NCBI GenBank assembly: GCA_036852015.1
Contig: JAANDG010000120.1
Coordinates: 62,001 to 126,000, forward strand
Direction of reading: 5' to 3'
DNA: 64,000 bases
Source of the DNA: Pelodera strongyloides
Taxonomy: Eukaryota; Nematoda; Chromadorea; Rhabditida; Rhabditidae
This document shows positions 35,339-48,844 of this stretch, in pieces (position 1 is the stretch's first letter; each line of letters opens with the position of its first letter). The notes below the pieces were generated by a model, which worked only from the letters and a program-made list of their open reading frames with translations, had not been told where the DNA came from and did no database searches. The position numbers and the translations under genes were made by a program.

Positions 35339-37776
35339 TTACTCTTCTGCCTCCTCAGCTTCGACTTTAGCGTCCGCAACAAAACACACATCCAAGGTGC
35401 AAAACGTGGAACGGCAGGTCGGGCAGTCAGCTTTTCCAGACATCCAGGTTTCTGGGCGTTGCTGGTCCTAAATGATTATACCATAGTGTATGAGTAAAAC
35501 AACTTAAAACTTGCAAAACGCATTAATAGTGTAAAAAATAAAAACATACCTGTTTAGCGGCGAAAATCCGAGCCATACATGCGGCACACCACATTGGACG
35601 ACAGTAACACTGTCTACACGTGTCCAACTCACACGACTTGAAAATCTTGACGTTGGGCTGTTCGGAGGAACACCCAAGACAGCCATCCAGGTTCTGTAAA
35701 ACATATATTTACTGAATTCGTCGAAAATGGGCAACGAACAAATGCGCTTCTGTAAACCAAAATGAACCATGCCGGACATGTGACATAAAATTGAAGGAGC
35801 AACCTCAACGTCGGGGTATTTGAAGGTTGGATTCAGTTTTATTTGGTCGATGAGTGCGCTGACAAATCGTTCGCTCAATGATTGCATAAGGATGAGCTCT
35901 CGTGTCACACTCAAGCGATTGGCCAACTTGTCCCGCAGGTCATTAAACGATGTGGACTTGACACTAAAGCATTCATATTGTTCAAAGAACTAGACTTGCT
36001 GACTTTATGCACAAGTTTTTTTATCGAAATCACAGCGAAGGGGTGCATGAATGAAATCCGTCTTATAGAAAAATTATAGTCGAAAACACTCTTGTACATA
36101 CACGATGACAAAATCCTTGATGGGCGGACGGTTCACCTTGGCGTGAATTGTCACGTATTGAGTGGGTATGCCGCTCTCGTCAATCTGCAAATGTTCTCTA
36201 TTTTACCTATAAGCAGTTGAATAGAAAAACTAGGAACAAAAAGAAACTGTATGTTGTAAATAAGAAAATTAGAGGTAAGATGTAGTAATTTAAAAAAAAA
36301 CTATTGAAATAACATGTAGGAAACATTGCCTTACTGTGGGGAAAACATGTGCCTTATGTAAACCTACAGGTTGATCACGCGTTCCCACAGCCTCGAATGT
36401 GACATCAGATAGGTTCACCAGTGTGAAGTCATATTTTGTGCTGTTGAACACCCAGGAATTGGAAACGACAAATCGGTTGCTGTCTGAAAAAAACGATAAA
36501 CATGCTTGCGCGAAGCTAAAAAAAAGAAAGAAGAAAGAAGCAAAAAGTGCAGTGTTAATCAGTTTGATGGGAGACGTGGGGAAAAACTGTCGTTCAACAA
36601 GAAGATCAATCTCATTTATAGTTTCCCAGTTGGGGTGTAGAGTTCCTGCCGTACACTGATTGCACTTATTATGTATAGTACAAATTTACTTACAAGACAG
36701 CTGGGAGACGAAATTTTCAAATTCCCGGTATTCAGCGGCAATCTGACGTTTGAGGGACACCAGGTTAGTCGAATATAACTTCAGTGTTCTCGTCAAGTGA
36801 AGGTATTCATATTTTGTCAGATGATGAAAGACGACAAAGAGAACCGATGCTGCAAACAGTTGTTATGACCAGCACAACCCTAGCTCCAGAGGTCACGTTC
36901 TTTAGGGCGCGATATTCGGACGTTATAAATTTAATGAGCTGCTCAAATAACTTCATAATAGCAGGAAGATAACAAAATCTTTAAAAAAAAAAGAACGTAC
37001 CAACAAGAAGGGCCACGGTTGTTAAGGCAACATAGTGAATACGCTGAGTGGGGAACAGTGTGAAGATCACGTAGTTCTCAAAGTAAAAGTGAAGGAACAG
37101 CGAATATACTGAAAACAGGTAAGAACTTATGGCATATCCTCTTTATATATCCAATATGTTTTCTGCATTCAGAAAGAAATAATGAAGCAAAGACTGTGAA
37201 GAAAACATAGTTCTTGGAGGTAAAAAAAGGAGTCCATTCCTCACACCAAAAATTGTCGTGCCATATTATCAACTAACTAAGTAGAACTATGAAATATACA
37301 CAGATATGCTCCTAGTTCTTTCTTATGTTTAAATAGCTGTTGATTATGTGGGGTACTCCAGTAAAGAACCAATTGCTGCAGAAAACGCGAAGAAAATAAA
37401 CATACGGAATGGTATGCATCCAATGAATGCCCTATTTACAACAATCCGGCGCATCTGGAAGTCTACGATACTGTACTGTGGATCTCCAACAAATGAGGCA
37501 AAAATTGCCTCCAGCGTCAAACCTAAAAAAGTTAATCGTAGTGTTTCTACCTGATTGTCTAAGACGATTTTAGCAAAAACTGAAATACAATAGTATTGAA
37601 GTACAATAGTATGAAGAATATGAACTGAAGTACAATAGTATTCAAAACATGCTTATTGTGTTCTTACCAGTTGAGATAAAAGCTTGTGGTGGGTAGAGTA
37701 GAATAACTGAAAACAACGAGAAGACGACAGTTGAACCGAACAGTTCCTTGGACGATAAAACCGCTTCGTGTAACAT
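35339..37776 (-). CDS. TMEM129: TMEM129-like ER membrane RING E3 ubiquitin ligase
   Basis: Vertebrate TMEM129 is an ER-resident E3 ligase of ER-associated degradation. Nine exons (minus strand, 5' to 3'): 37776-37668, 37522-37406, 37108-37001, 36849-36694, 36483-36368, 36184-36102, 35963-35804, 35693-35550, 35467-35339. They join to 1122 nt, 373 aa, against 362 in human, and align along nearly the whole length. An N-terminal hydrophobic segment (FSLFSVILLYPPQAF, about 18-32) and two more near 75-90 and 100-120 are likely membrane spans. The C-terminal RING is all-cysteine: CLGC (288-291), CRQCYCRPMWCAAC, then WMSGKADCPTCRSTFC and LDVC (359), the RING-C2 pattern of the family. A unique acidic tail (EAEEAEE) follows. 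An in-frame ATG 60 nt upstream (37836) exists but adds residues absent in the family. Confidence 0.93.
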
Positions 37777-38102
37777 CCTGGAACTTGGAATGTTAGATGT
37801 AGGAAGAGCTCGAAATCGCTGTTGAAATAGACTCAAACCGCCTCAAATACATATGCAATAATTTTTTTCAAAGAGTGCATGATTGAATACAATAAAAAAA
37901 AGATAAACAACGATCAACAATTCTTTTTCATTTATAGTAAACATTAGAATTACTAAGAAACCCATTCGAAGACGTTCGCCAAATGGCTAACACCAAAAAG
38001 CCATATGGTGGCCGGTCATCGACTTTTGCCGGCATTTTGCAAGAATAGTTGCCAACATGTAAACAAGTGGTAAGCAAATGATGCATCATAGTTAGCAAAG
38101 AG

Positions 38103-38142
38103 ATCCACATAGTAAAGGCCCCCTTGCCTTTACTATGTGGAT
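38103..38142. repeat. perfect 17 bp inverted repeat
   Basis: ATCCACATAGTAAAGGC at 38103-38119 is exactly mirrored at 38126-38142 around a 6-nt loop. No T-run or coding context explains it; it may be the core of a small degraded MITE. Confidence 0.85.
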
Positions 38143-39500
38143 ATAAACCTCGCCATATGCTCCTTTCTCTTTCCATATCTCTCAATTCAACGTATGTTTG
38201 GCTACTTGCCAGCTACTCGAAACGGGGAGTCCTCTCAGGACGCAGAAACGCTTAAGTTGGGATTTTTGCGCTCCTTATTAAATCAAACTTATCTATGGAA
38301 ATATGCATACGTAAATATGGAAATATGCATTCATATTAAATAAACACACGGAACTCCATACACCCAATATAAATGTTAACAACGAAGTTCCACAGACAAA
38401 AATAATAATAAAATGTTTATTGTTGTTCACATATACAAAATTGTGAATTTCAAACCATTGGTAATATGTATATTGCTGAACAAACCAAAAACTATCCGTA
38501 GATGTCGGCGCGATAACAACACCATCATACTTACAAGGGACCATGTTGGTTACAAATTACATAATAATAATGTGCATTGGATGGGCGAGTCGTAGGCGCA
38601 AATTAAGTAAGATCTTGAGGTAGTGGCTAGTAACTTGCGAAACCAAACGGAACCCTAAGATGTTGATGCGGTAAGGACACCATCATACTAATAAAGGGCC
38701 ATAAAAATTACGGAAATATTAAGCACTAGTAACAAAATATTTATAATGAATGACAAGGAAAAGAAAAACACAACAACGTATAGTAATCATAGTGATTGCT
38801 CTGTTGATATACACAGAGAATGCTACTAGTACCAAACAAAGGGCAATGTTTCATTTATAGTTTAAATAAAATATAGGAGAAGGACGTTCACATAGTGTAA
38901 CCGGTAAGGAATCAACCATTTTCTAGTCGTATTCCAGCTAACAAATTCACCGTATACATTGTAGTTGATTGTATTTATGATACGGAGAAAATAACAGTTT
39001 TTTTTATAATTAAAGCGTATTCTTATAATAATATAGCTAGTAAAACAGCCCTAGTAAAACAGAAATAAAACAACCCTACATACAGCCCTAAGTACATAAA
39101 ATACATAAGACAGGAATAACACGATCTAAATCAGAAACATAGAACGGTCCACTTGTCACTCACCAATGTGAATGGACTTTTTACTTGAACACTTCGCAAG
39201 TGATTCTTTGCTTTCATTAACATTCTAATCATGTACTATCCAATCTGAATGGCACAATAAATTACTATAACTGTTTATTTGTTGGGGAGTGGAGTTCGTC
39301 AGGAGGAACTTCACAATTCAGCTTCAAAATTTCAAAGATGCCGTAATTAATCTTCCATTACAGTAGCAAAATGTTGCTTTATGACGAGACCATTGGAGCA
39401 ATGCACTTCGTCCGTGCAACGAGCAAACTGCAACGTGCTCGCACCGTTTCCCCGTTAATTATGTTCACACGTTTCGAAGGTTGAACATGCCGGACACATT

Positions 39501-39701
39501 TCAGTTTTTTCCTTGTCTGTTTATCCAGTTTTCCGTTTCGTCTTCATCAAATTCACTGGCTCCACAAAATCGCCCGAAGAACCAAGTTTGATTGAGAGTT
39601 ACTGAAATGGAGATTTGTTCAATTGGCATACGACTATCTCTACGAAAAACTCACGTCTCGTTCATTAGTGTGTGAACTTCTCTAACAGTGGGCCCGAGTG
39701 T
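39501..39701 (-). other. weak candidate exon pair on the minus strand
   Basis: On the minus strand a segment 39701-39655 ends in a strong donor (GAGAC then GTGAGT) and a segment 39601-39501 follows a clean acceptor (CATTTCAG). The latter is open as NQTWFFGRFCGASEFDEDE to a stop in one frame and as another short peptide in a second frame, and the best junction phase favours the second. No family recognised, no upstream exon found. It may be a non-coding or decayed transcript. Confidence 0.22.
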
Positions 39702-41768
39702 CTTTGAAACTTATGTTTGATCACACCCAATTAGTAGTAAATCACGTCAGTTTGTACATGCCAACAATGTTTGTATCCACAATCGCTTTGTCCGAATGAA
39801 TGTCTACAATTGGTCGCCGTCGTCGGCACATAAACAGCTCGTTGTCATAAACATTATCTTTGCTACAGCGTTGTTCTCCACAAATTTTAACTGCCCGTTT
39901 TCTCACATAAAAGCGCCGCTCGGTCGCGCACGCGCCCCGCCATGCAAATAGTATTCGGGATCGGCTGCAAAAACTGCCCATCTGCATACATTTCCATTTA
40001 GTATTATATAATATACAGGTGAAAGACATTTATGTATTTCAAGCTTTTAGACGTTTCAAATTGTTGGCTTAGTGACTCAACCTCATGGCTTTATTAAAAT
40101 CTCTTTTCGTTAACCAAGATCTCGACGATCCGTAATTTTGGCGCGAAACTTGGGTCCGGCCAGGCTTAGATCCCAGTCTTGGGCGGATATGGCGCGAAGT
40201 GTTGCAGTGCCGGGGTGCCCAGTGTGCCCGCCACACTCCCACTAACCCATTCTTGAATCAGACAGCAAATAAGCACGGAAACTTGACGATTCCTGGATAT
40301 TTTTTCGGGACATTTGCCGCCACTTTGTGTGTGCACGTTCTCACTCACTTTCCCTTCGCAACTGATTCTCTCTTGTCTCGACCGCACTTTCACGCTTCAG
40401 CACATCGTCGCCCTCCTGTGTCTGCACACTCCATCCTTTCTCTGTTTCTTTGCGTTATCTGCGGACGGCCGTCCGTTCGAAGGTCGTCTGGGGCAATCTT
40501 TTCGTCTTTCCTCGACTTGTCCCCATTTTCATTCAGTTTTTTCTTCTAACTATACATTTGCGTTAATTTTTGTTAAAAGAGGTTCACGCATACAGGAAGT
40601 TAGTCAACTATTTCACATAATCATGGAAAGTGAAGTGTTTTCGACTAATAATTCATGCGCAACAGTTAATAAATGATCTCCGATACGACCGGGTCCGAAG
40701 AAAATGCGCAGCGTCAATTTGATAGAAAATGTATCTAGTTTCAAAAAAAGTGATTATTTGTGCTTTCCACCTTGATGCACAATGATTCAGCGTTGAGCTC
40801 TTGCAGTCTTGCAAGTCAGGGTATTTCACTAAAGTGCTATATAGTTCCGGTACCCATTTATACGATTACAAAACAAGGTAACACTCTATCGTATCCAAAA
40901 AAAGGTTTCTCTTGTTAAGTGCCATTGCAGTACTTTCGTTGAAAATCGATAGATAAGTCACTATAGATAACAAAATGTTAGAAAACTGGAGTAGCCGAGG
41001 ATTTAACTATTCTTCCGCAGGTTTTTGGCCTATGAAGGCCACCCAGTTGTTTACATTTGATATGAAATGACTGAATGGGACATTGTTTGCTTGAATAAAC
41101 TGTCATCTTATTTTTTCCTCCTGCAAACCACTCCACACATTCGAAAGGAACTTGCTCTTTTAAAAAAGATTTCCTAAGTCCAACGACAATTTTCTCCAAT
41201 GTATTGGAAAATTCATGCAGATTTAGTGTTCAACGTTCTTGACGACACTTTGAAGAGCGTTCACAACTCATTCAGTTTTCAATCTTATCATTTTCATTCA
41301 TTGTGTGCGCTCTCTGATTAATGAGCGGCCCTGTGTTACAGTACAGTATACGTTTTCTTACTGTGGAACTCTCGATCTCGGGCTGCCTTCTCATGCTATC
41401 GATTCTGAAACATTTATCGGCGCACAAGTGTGAACACCATCTGCGCGCTAGCTGCATGTTTTCTACTTTCTCTTTTTGTCTAATTTGCAGTTCTTTACTT
41501 TGAGGCTGTCTTTTAGCATGCAGCTGCAACGGTCCAAGCACATGTTTTCAAATAAATGTCTCATTCGAGTGGGCCCAATGTTCGTTAATCTGTTCAAACA
41601 AATTGGTCCGGATTTTAGAAAGTGTACGAATCTAATTCTTTCGAAATATCTTCTTCTTTTTAGACATCAATTTATTTCTAGGTTCCTATGCACTTTGATC
41701 CTTTCATGTAGTTAGTTACGCATTCTGTATGTCCTTTTTCTGTTTTATTTACTACAGTATTATTTCAG

Positions 41769-41836
41769 CCTGTCTCAACTTCGGGTCCACAATACGGGTA
41801 TAGCAATGTCCAATGAAGGTGCTTCAGATCCAATGG
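41769..41836 (+). other. candidate first coding exon of the Q-rich gene
   Basis: Follows a good acceptor (TATTATTTCAG) and has ATG at 41806 with the short peptide MSNEGASDPM before a GTATAT donor, phase 1. An acceptor at 57416 (CAGAGAG) in the Q-rich exon would continue in the right frame. The intron would be 15.6 kb. In a nematode such an acceptor before a start codon could also be a trans-splice site. Evidence is only local signals. Confidence 0.35.
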
Positions 41837-42870
41837 GTATATTTCCTTCTTCTTCTTTTTCATGGCAAAACTGATTTAATTCGTGAAAATGTAAGTGTGA
41901 ACGCATAAGTGTTAACCAACGTAAATATTTCTACTCCGGACCGTTGCCAATTTCGCACCTCATTCTTTGATAAGGTGCTGATAAGAAGTAAAGATTGGGT
42001 TCTTCGTTCAGCTTTTTTAAGGATTGTATTGTCTCGGTCACTAAGTATTGATGACAAAATAGGAAAAGCAAACGTGCGAATGCAAATGAGATGAGCTTCA
42101 CCAAACAATTCAAACACCTAACTTATGTTTTCATTGCGCTTCCTCCGGGGAATTTAATCTAAAGCTAGCCGTATGAGTGATCTTTAATTGAAACCGAGCT
42201 ACTGTGTTTCTTGCAATGCACTGAATAGATCTTTGTTGACAAGCTCGAGGGCCGTTTGAAGGTGAAACCAAAACCTATTCGAAAAACGGTCCGTGTCGTA
42301 GAAAAGAGCCATTCAGAGTGCCGGCTGAAATTGACGCTGACCCGGCTTGGCATCAAAGTCGAGTGTAAACATTGAAAATAGACACCACTAAAGCGCTGGT
42401 GAAATGCCCCGCTAGGTGAACTGTGAAACTCACACCAGCTTTCGGGTACTAACATGTGCTCGTCAGACATTAAGTAGAGCATTGGTCAAAATAATATATA
42501 AAAACGTATCACAGGCTTGTGTGATGTATGCTCGGAAACTAATTTTAGAGAATTTGGTACATTCCGGTGAGGTTGTTCTCCTAGTAACTTTGCCGCTTTG
42601 AGTGTCATGCAGTTAAAGAAGGAGGCTGACGAGGATTGAGTGCTCAATTACTTGTTTTCATCGAACGATCATGGTGTTAGCTTACAATAAACATGCTTTA
42701 TAAAACACACTCTTTGTAAGGAATAAATCAATATGAAGCTTTGAATTATATCAAAATTCTTTATCCTATTAGACCGTAGAGATCAATGGTGGCTATGCAA
42801 ATGTGTCTATGCTTGGAAAACGCTGTTTAGCTTCGAAATATACACCGCATACGGTAGATTTTTATTTGAG

Positions 42871-42975
42871 TTCTTTAACTTAATCAAGTTCTTTAGCTTA
42901 ATTAATTTCTTCAAACTAAACTGTGGTCAAGTTCTTTAGCTTAATTTAATTTCTTCAAACTAAACTGTGGTGCCC
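42871..42975. repeat. imperfect tandem repeat
   Basis: Two copies of about 55 bp, each with AAGTTCTTTAGCTTAATT, ATTTCTTCAAACTAAACTG and TGG, plus a partial third copy at the left. Confidence 0.75.
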
Positions 42976-43273
42976 TGTAAGCGTTGTTTGGTTTTTGGAA
43001 TATTAAACAATCATCCTTTGATAAAAGGAAAGAAATAGAGGTTGTATTTTTCGTGAGCCTTCTCCTTTAAAAGCCTAACTTTAATAATCAGGAAATTGCA
43101 AAAATATTAACAAATATGAAGTTACATCACGGGGAAATTTCGTGTCTACGGAAAACACACGAATCGAATGTCATGCGTTAATATTTTGTTGCACACTGTT
43201 ACATGCGTACATTGCGTCTATTTTTATGGGTATGTAATGTGATGTCCTTAGTATCATCACATATACAACATTA

Positions 43274-43275
<2 letters not shown>

Positions 43276-43315
<40 letters not shown>
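43276..43315. repeat. poly-C tract of 40 nt
   Basis: An uninterrupted run of about 40 C. The real length is uncertain because such runs are error-prone in sequencing and assembly. Confidence 0.9.
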
Positions 43316-44643
43316 ACTTAGTCGACAAAGTAGACCCGGAGACTGGGTACTATTCGGCACTGTTAGGAATCTTATTCCAGTGAATAAGTTTCATTGGACC
43401 AATGTGTTGCACAAGCACAGACAGTGTCTCATTCTATGCCTGTGAATTTCCGCTTAGAGGAGACCGCAGAGTTAAATGCAGGCATAACAAGCAAAATTCA
43501 AAATCGGAGGCTCTATTGTTCATTTTTAGGTATATGCAATGTGACAAACAGCGGCTTCAAAGCCAGTCGCCTGCCCGACGGACGAAGCACCCTTCAACTA
43601 TGCCATTCACCAATCGACATTCATTTGCTGAACAGAAAGGTGAAGATTTCTTATATTTACTATTGGCATGTGTGCAGTGTTACTATGTACAGCTTTTTGA
43701 ATGTGTATCTTCTGCTTTCCTGTATTCTGCCTCTGTTTTCTTCTGATTTTCACGTTGCTTTTTCGCTGTATAGCTTCGGAAATATTGACTGTATAGGTAT
43801 GCCAAGAGAAAGGATTCATAATATTAACCATTGTTTCGCTTAAGCATGTAGCCATAGAGGGGGCCCAAGATACAGCACATAATTCCGAATAAATTAATGC
43901 ATTGCTCATCATGATCCGACAGTGGGCGGGGCTTAATCGTCGCAGCCAATCAGCATCCTTATTTGGCGTTATCATAGTACAGTAGATTTATATCCCAAGA
44001 AAGTGAAGTTACCAAAGTGAAGATATCACCGTAATTATCTCCATTTAGTCCTTTATTTGTCGGTTCCTTAATGACGTTTGGAGTAGAATACCGTTCAAAG
44101 CCCTTTATAGAACATTTTTGTGTGAGCGCGTAGCTATCTAATTGTGAACAGTTTTTAAAATGTAACTTAGGTTTCCACAAAGCCGCGTGTATATGGATGA
44201 AATTATTCCATGTTGACTCTTTTGTTTCGGAATTCTGGAGACACTTATTACGCATATCCTACCAATGTTGACGCTTGGTTTAAGAAAACTCTTTGGGTTT
44301 CCTTACAACCTGGTTGATTTACAAAATAGGCGCCTTGTGTTGGAATTTGAGCCGACTTCATATTGGTTTTGCCAAATAAAATGCTGGGGCATAAAATTCT
44401 CAATTGTAAAACAGCTGCACATGTTTAACGTTCTTTAAATTATACGGGAATCACATTCACAAAATAGTAACCAAGATCAAAACTTTTCACTCCGGTTATG
44501 TTATAAATTAGTTGCAATATAATGGACATTTTGGAATGCTTATTGGACGAGCGGTTCGGTGCGAATCGACAACGTAAATTAATGCATATGACTACATGTC
44601 CACTAAAAAACGTGATGTAGGCGCGCAATAATGAATGGCTTAC

Positions 44644-44730
44644 CTTGCGCGGAGCTGTTGAGCCATCGGCGGGGCCAAGTATAGGTGAGGTCTTTTCGCA
44701 CTTCTCGGACCAAACTTTCATTTTATTCAT
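44644..44730 (-). other. weak candidate first exon on the minus strand
   Basis: Minus-strand ATG at 44730 opens 29 codons (containing KVWSEKCEKTSPILGP) ending at a donor with GTAAGC. No partner exon was found downstream and no family is recognised. Confidence 0.2.
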
Positions 44731-46416
44731 CAGCGTGAAACTTTGGTCAATGAATGTGCAATAACAAGTATGTTTTTTTCCGAAACAGAAGCTAATCGTA
44801 GTACAACAAATATGATTTAATTACTCGTTTCAAACTACCCTTTTTGTCTTAATTTGAGTGCAGGTTCCGCACACAGTAAACCAGTAATTATCTGGGGAAT
44901 AAAACACTTATCTTTGACGCGTAAAGTATTGCAATTTATCTCACCCCATTATTAAGTGTACAATTCGTATCTTCCGTAACAGTATTAAGTTTATAATTTG
45001 TAGTTTGCGCGTGCCAACTCGAAAATAAAAATTCCCATGAGCAACACTTATTGGATGGAATATTTATCTGCATTGAATGTTTCTTTAGAGAATGCGGTAC
45101 AACCTTGGTGTTTGTGTCTCAAAGCTTGCTTGTTCGAAAAGCGAAAAGCTTTTGAATTAAAATAAGACATTTTTAATGGGACGTCCTCTTATTATTCTGT
45201 GTAAATATTACTGCCATTTTTTGGCGGCCTTATTAGTCCATAAAAATACCACAAAATGGCTACCCTAAATATGCATTACGACCAGCACATATAATACGAG
45301 GAGCTCATTACCAGGTCCTGGAAAAAAGAAAACAGTATTCAGTAAAAACTTAAACGAAAAATACCATTTTATGGAATATGAAACCGGTTAGTTGAATGTT
45401 TACAAAGTAGTGTCGTAAAGCATCCAAATCCTTTGAAAGCTTTAACGGCTACTACTCTGTCAGTTGTGTTTTTCTACATGTATTACATAATTACATCACA
45501 TACATCCGGTAAGATCTGTAATTTCATTTCCTTTTTGAAGAGCTTGCTATTGTACTATTTGATTGAATTTCACCGGTTACATACCATACATTCAAAAACA
45601 CATGTATATGTATGTCACTATAGCTTGCTACTCTGTAGGAAACTGATCTTGCATATGATGCTGAAATTAAAAAGAAAACATCATCTTTGAATTCTGATTA
45701 ATGTATTTTCTTTCTTTCTTTTTTTTTTTTGTTTGTGAAAGATGTCTCAGGGTCCCATGTGTCCAATGTGTAAAAGCATCTCATTTCCAGAACAAACGCA
45801 TATGCATATGGCTTTTTATTCTTGTCCCTTAGGGACTAAAAACATGAACATTGTTCCCTGCTCATATGTGCTATTTTAGCAGTTCCTCCATAGAAGTTAT
45901 TATGAGGATTCATTTTTTTTCTTATGAGGCGTTGTACCCTACCAAATTAACAGTTTTTTTTTTCATCTTTCCGCTGGAATTTCTGAATTTAATTAAGCAA
46001 AGAACTTGTTCAAAAAACAAAAACATCAAATCCATCGTTACTTTGATTACAGAAATAGCGAGAAGGAAAGAAATTTCCTTAAATAAAGAACGTATGCACT
46101 GGCGCTATTTATGAGTTCTTACAGCAAATGTGCAGAGTGTGGCCAAACGCTGCATCACACCCTTTGTATAACTCAATTATTGTTACCAAACAAACGGCGT
46201 AAACTCGGATCTGATGAAGACAGTTTGGAATTCCTCCACATTCCTTCTTCGCAATACTAATAATAGTAGTTGATTTGTCCAGCTTTGGTGTATCGTTGGC
46301 CGTTAGCACAGCAAACATGGTGCGGTTAAATAACATATCTGCGTGCATTGACTTTTTCCCTATTCCCAGCTGTGTGTTTCAAACTCACAATCCGTTTCTT
46401 TCCAACTACTCCCTCC

Positions 46417-46675
46417 TTCTCTCTCTCTCTTTCTCTTTCTCTCTCTTTCTCTCTCTCTTTCTCTATCTCTCTCTCTTTCTCTCTCTCTTTCTCTATCTCT
46501 CTCTCCTTCTCTCTCTCTTTCTCTCGCTCTCTCTCTCTTCTTCTCTCTCCCTCTTCCTTTCCTCTTCTTTCTTTCTCTCTTATCATCTCCCCTTCCTCCC
46601 TCTCTCCCTATCTCCCTCTCCCTCTCTCTTTCTCCCTCTCAGCGTCTTCTCCTCTTTTTTTTTTTTTTTTTTTTT
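46417..46675. repeat. CT-rich microsatellite block ending in a T tract
   Basis: Interrupted (CT)n and (CTTT)n over about 220 bp, followed by about 20 T near 46656-46675. ORFs on both strands here are Ser/Leu or Glu/Arg repeats caused by the composition. Confidence 0.9.
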
Positions 46676-48844
46676 GAAAATCACTAAAAGTTTGTTTGCT
46701 TTGCTCCGCAATTTGCCAACTCCCTCGTGGTTTCCCCATCCATCCGGGTTGTGTATCTTTGACACTTTAGCAGATGTATGCTTGCTTCAAGTGTTCAGTC
46801 GAGCCAGCAACTGTTCTGTCACCGAATTATAAATTTATAAATAATGCCTTAATGGATGAACGATTTTGTCTTATTTTCTGAATGGTTTCAGAACGAGAAG
46901 CGTCACAATTGGTGATCGAGATGTATACATAAATTAGAAGATATTATCCCATTTTTTATCCATTTTGGCTCTTTGCCAGGTTTTGTTCTTACCTTTAACA
47001 GTATTAGGATATAGTTTTCGCATTCTTCAAATTCAAGTTTTTTTCTGGCTCCGCAACGTTTTTTCCTTCGAATTTGTAGGCGTCTTATCAGTTTTCTCAA
47101 TAGGTGAACGATGCCTTGAGTCATCCGGTCGTCGAGATACGTCTTTCAATTAGGGAAGCGAAGCGAAATAAATGATCAAACTAATTTATCATGTCAATCG
47201 TGCTCTTTTCACCTATCACGTTCCCTTCCAAGGCCGTTTGCGGTTTCTTAACTGATGAGTTTGTAAATCGAAGGTCGACTTATTTTATCTGAGAAACATC
47301 GAAAGTCAATTAATCTTGCGTGTGTTTTTTTTTTGCAAAATGAGGCGTCTGAACGGCAGGCCTTTAAGCTGGAGCCCCAAGCGTGTATGTGCCCGCCAAG
47401 TGGGCATATGTTCTTTATTGGATAACAGTGGCAAACAGCTGATTGATGGTTTTCCCGAATGTGCTTCAATTTGCTCTTTTTTATTAGGAGACGTGATGTC
47501 TTGGAAACCGCAATAATTAGTATTATGGGAGAGATTCTCTTTAATATCAGTATTTTTTGCATCTAATTTGTGTCTTGGTCACGGCCGTTGTAATCAAGTC
47601 TGAGGCTCAAGATCATTTGTGTAAAGAAAAGAACCATCAAGATCTTTCGGTGTATGATGTGCTCAGAATGAAAAAAAAATTGAACCCAACAAATATAGAT
47701 TTTCAATATCATTGGCTATTCGCTCAACATATATTCAGTCTCGTACTATCGTCCTAAATACTTATAAATAGATCCGATACGCTTTCCCGATAGTTTTATG
47801 CGTTTTATAAGCTTATGAGTCCTCGGTAAGTTCTATCCAAATATCTTGTGCGCTAATAAGAAATGCATTGAATGCAACGTGTCGTATAGAACTGTTTTCT
47901 AGTCGCCGTAAATAAATTATCTGGTAAAAAGGAGTTTACTCCTTCGACCCTTCTATGTTCGCCTATCATTTATTGATATCATGATAGTAATCATTGGTAA
48001 CCTTGGTTCAGTCATAGTCGGGCAGACAGATAACAATTCTGATTGAAAAGGCAGTACAAGGTCGTCGTGTTTTGCCCATTTTTTTCTTCGTCTTCTTCCT
48101 ACGCCTCGGTCAGCAAACGCCCTTGGTCGTCACTCTTGATCGAGTTATTTTATAAATGAATGTCCTTGCGAAATTAACGGAATTCTTAGTAAGGTTCAGC
48201 GAAAATTGTAAACAAGAAGTTTGGGAAACGACCGCAATAAGTGGAAATTGATACGTTTTCGTTTGCGAGGTGTATTAGAAAAGTTCAAGAGCACAAGGAT
48301 ACACATATCACCAAACCCGACAATATGTCTTCTTTATAAGAACGCTGTGCCGTAAACACCATAAGCATTGGAAAACTGTTTTAGCTCGGAAAAGACTAAA
48401 TATGCCCGCCTCGTTCCTGTTCTCACATTGACTTCTGGTGTTTGTCTTGTGCCAGTCATAGGTTGGCGATTTCTTAATTTAAAGAGTTAGTTTTAAGCAT
48501 CATTTTTTTCGTGTACTGCTCGCCCTACTTTCAACCAAGCGGATAAATCTTTGGTGGCTAGTCCACAAATGTTGCTCCTAAAAATCACATTAGATGTGTT
48601 TTTAATTTGAATTACGAAAAAGCAGCGCATTCAGATCCGCAAACCTAAAGCCATTCTGGAAACTCTGCTTTATTGACGCTTATCAATTTCAAGGAAAACT
48701 TTCATTTTATCACGAGCACTGTGTGATTTTTTGCTCAGCGTTTCCTTTTTTGTGTGATTTGATTGCAGTTAAATATTTCATCTTTTTTTTGCTCAATTCT
48801 GTTTTATCACGTTATTGACAAATAGTACTTCCTCGTTCGGCAAT

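Larger units (their letters stand above)
37777..41768. other. non-coding region, upstream of TMEM129
   Basis: No convincing gene. The 5' flank of TMEM129 lies next to 37776. A less AT-rich patch at about 39880-40560 (with ATGCAAAT at 39951-39958 and several CpG-rich words such as GGTCGCGCACGCGCCCCGCC) could be a promoter of a plus-strand transcript, possibly the Q-rich gene, but no TATA box or initiator is clear. Weak minus-strand exon candidates are listed separately. Confidence 0.4.

Noticed and set aside
36500..36670. Minus-strand open stretch (HPNWETINEIDLL) within TMEM129
   Set aside because: Lies between two exons that join perfectly in phase and in alignment, so it is intron.
39742..40029. 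Minus-strand 95-codon Cys/Arg-rich ORF resembling a peptide precursor
   Set aside because: No signal peptide, no proper cysteine spacing for insulin-like or other known peptides, no clear splice partner.
43394..43843. 149-codon plus-strand ORF
   Set aside because: Changes from polar to hydrophobic composition without domain likeness, and an overlapping ORF of 114 codons exists in another frame; probably chance.
46275..46832. Ser/Leu-rich 185-codon ORF
   Set aside because: Product of the CT microsatellite; mirrored by a Glu/Arg ORF on the other strand.
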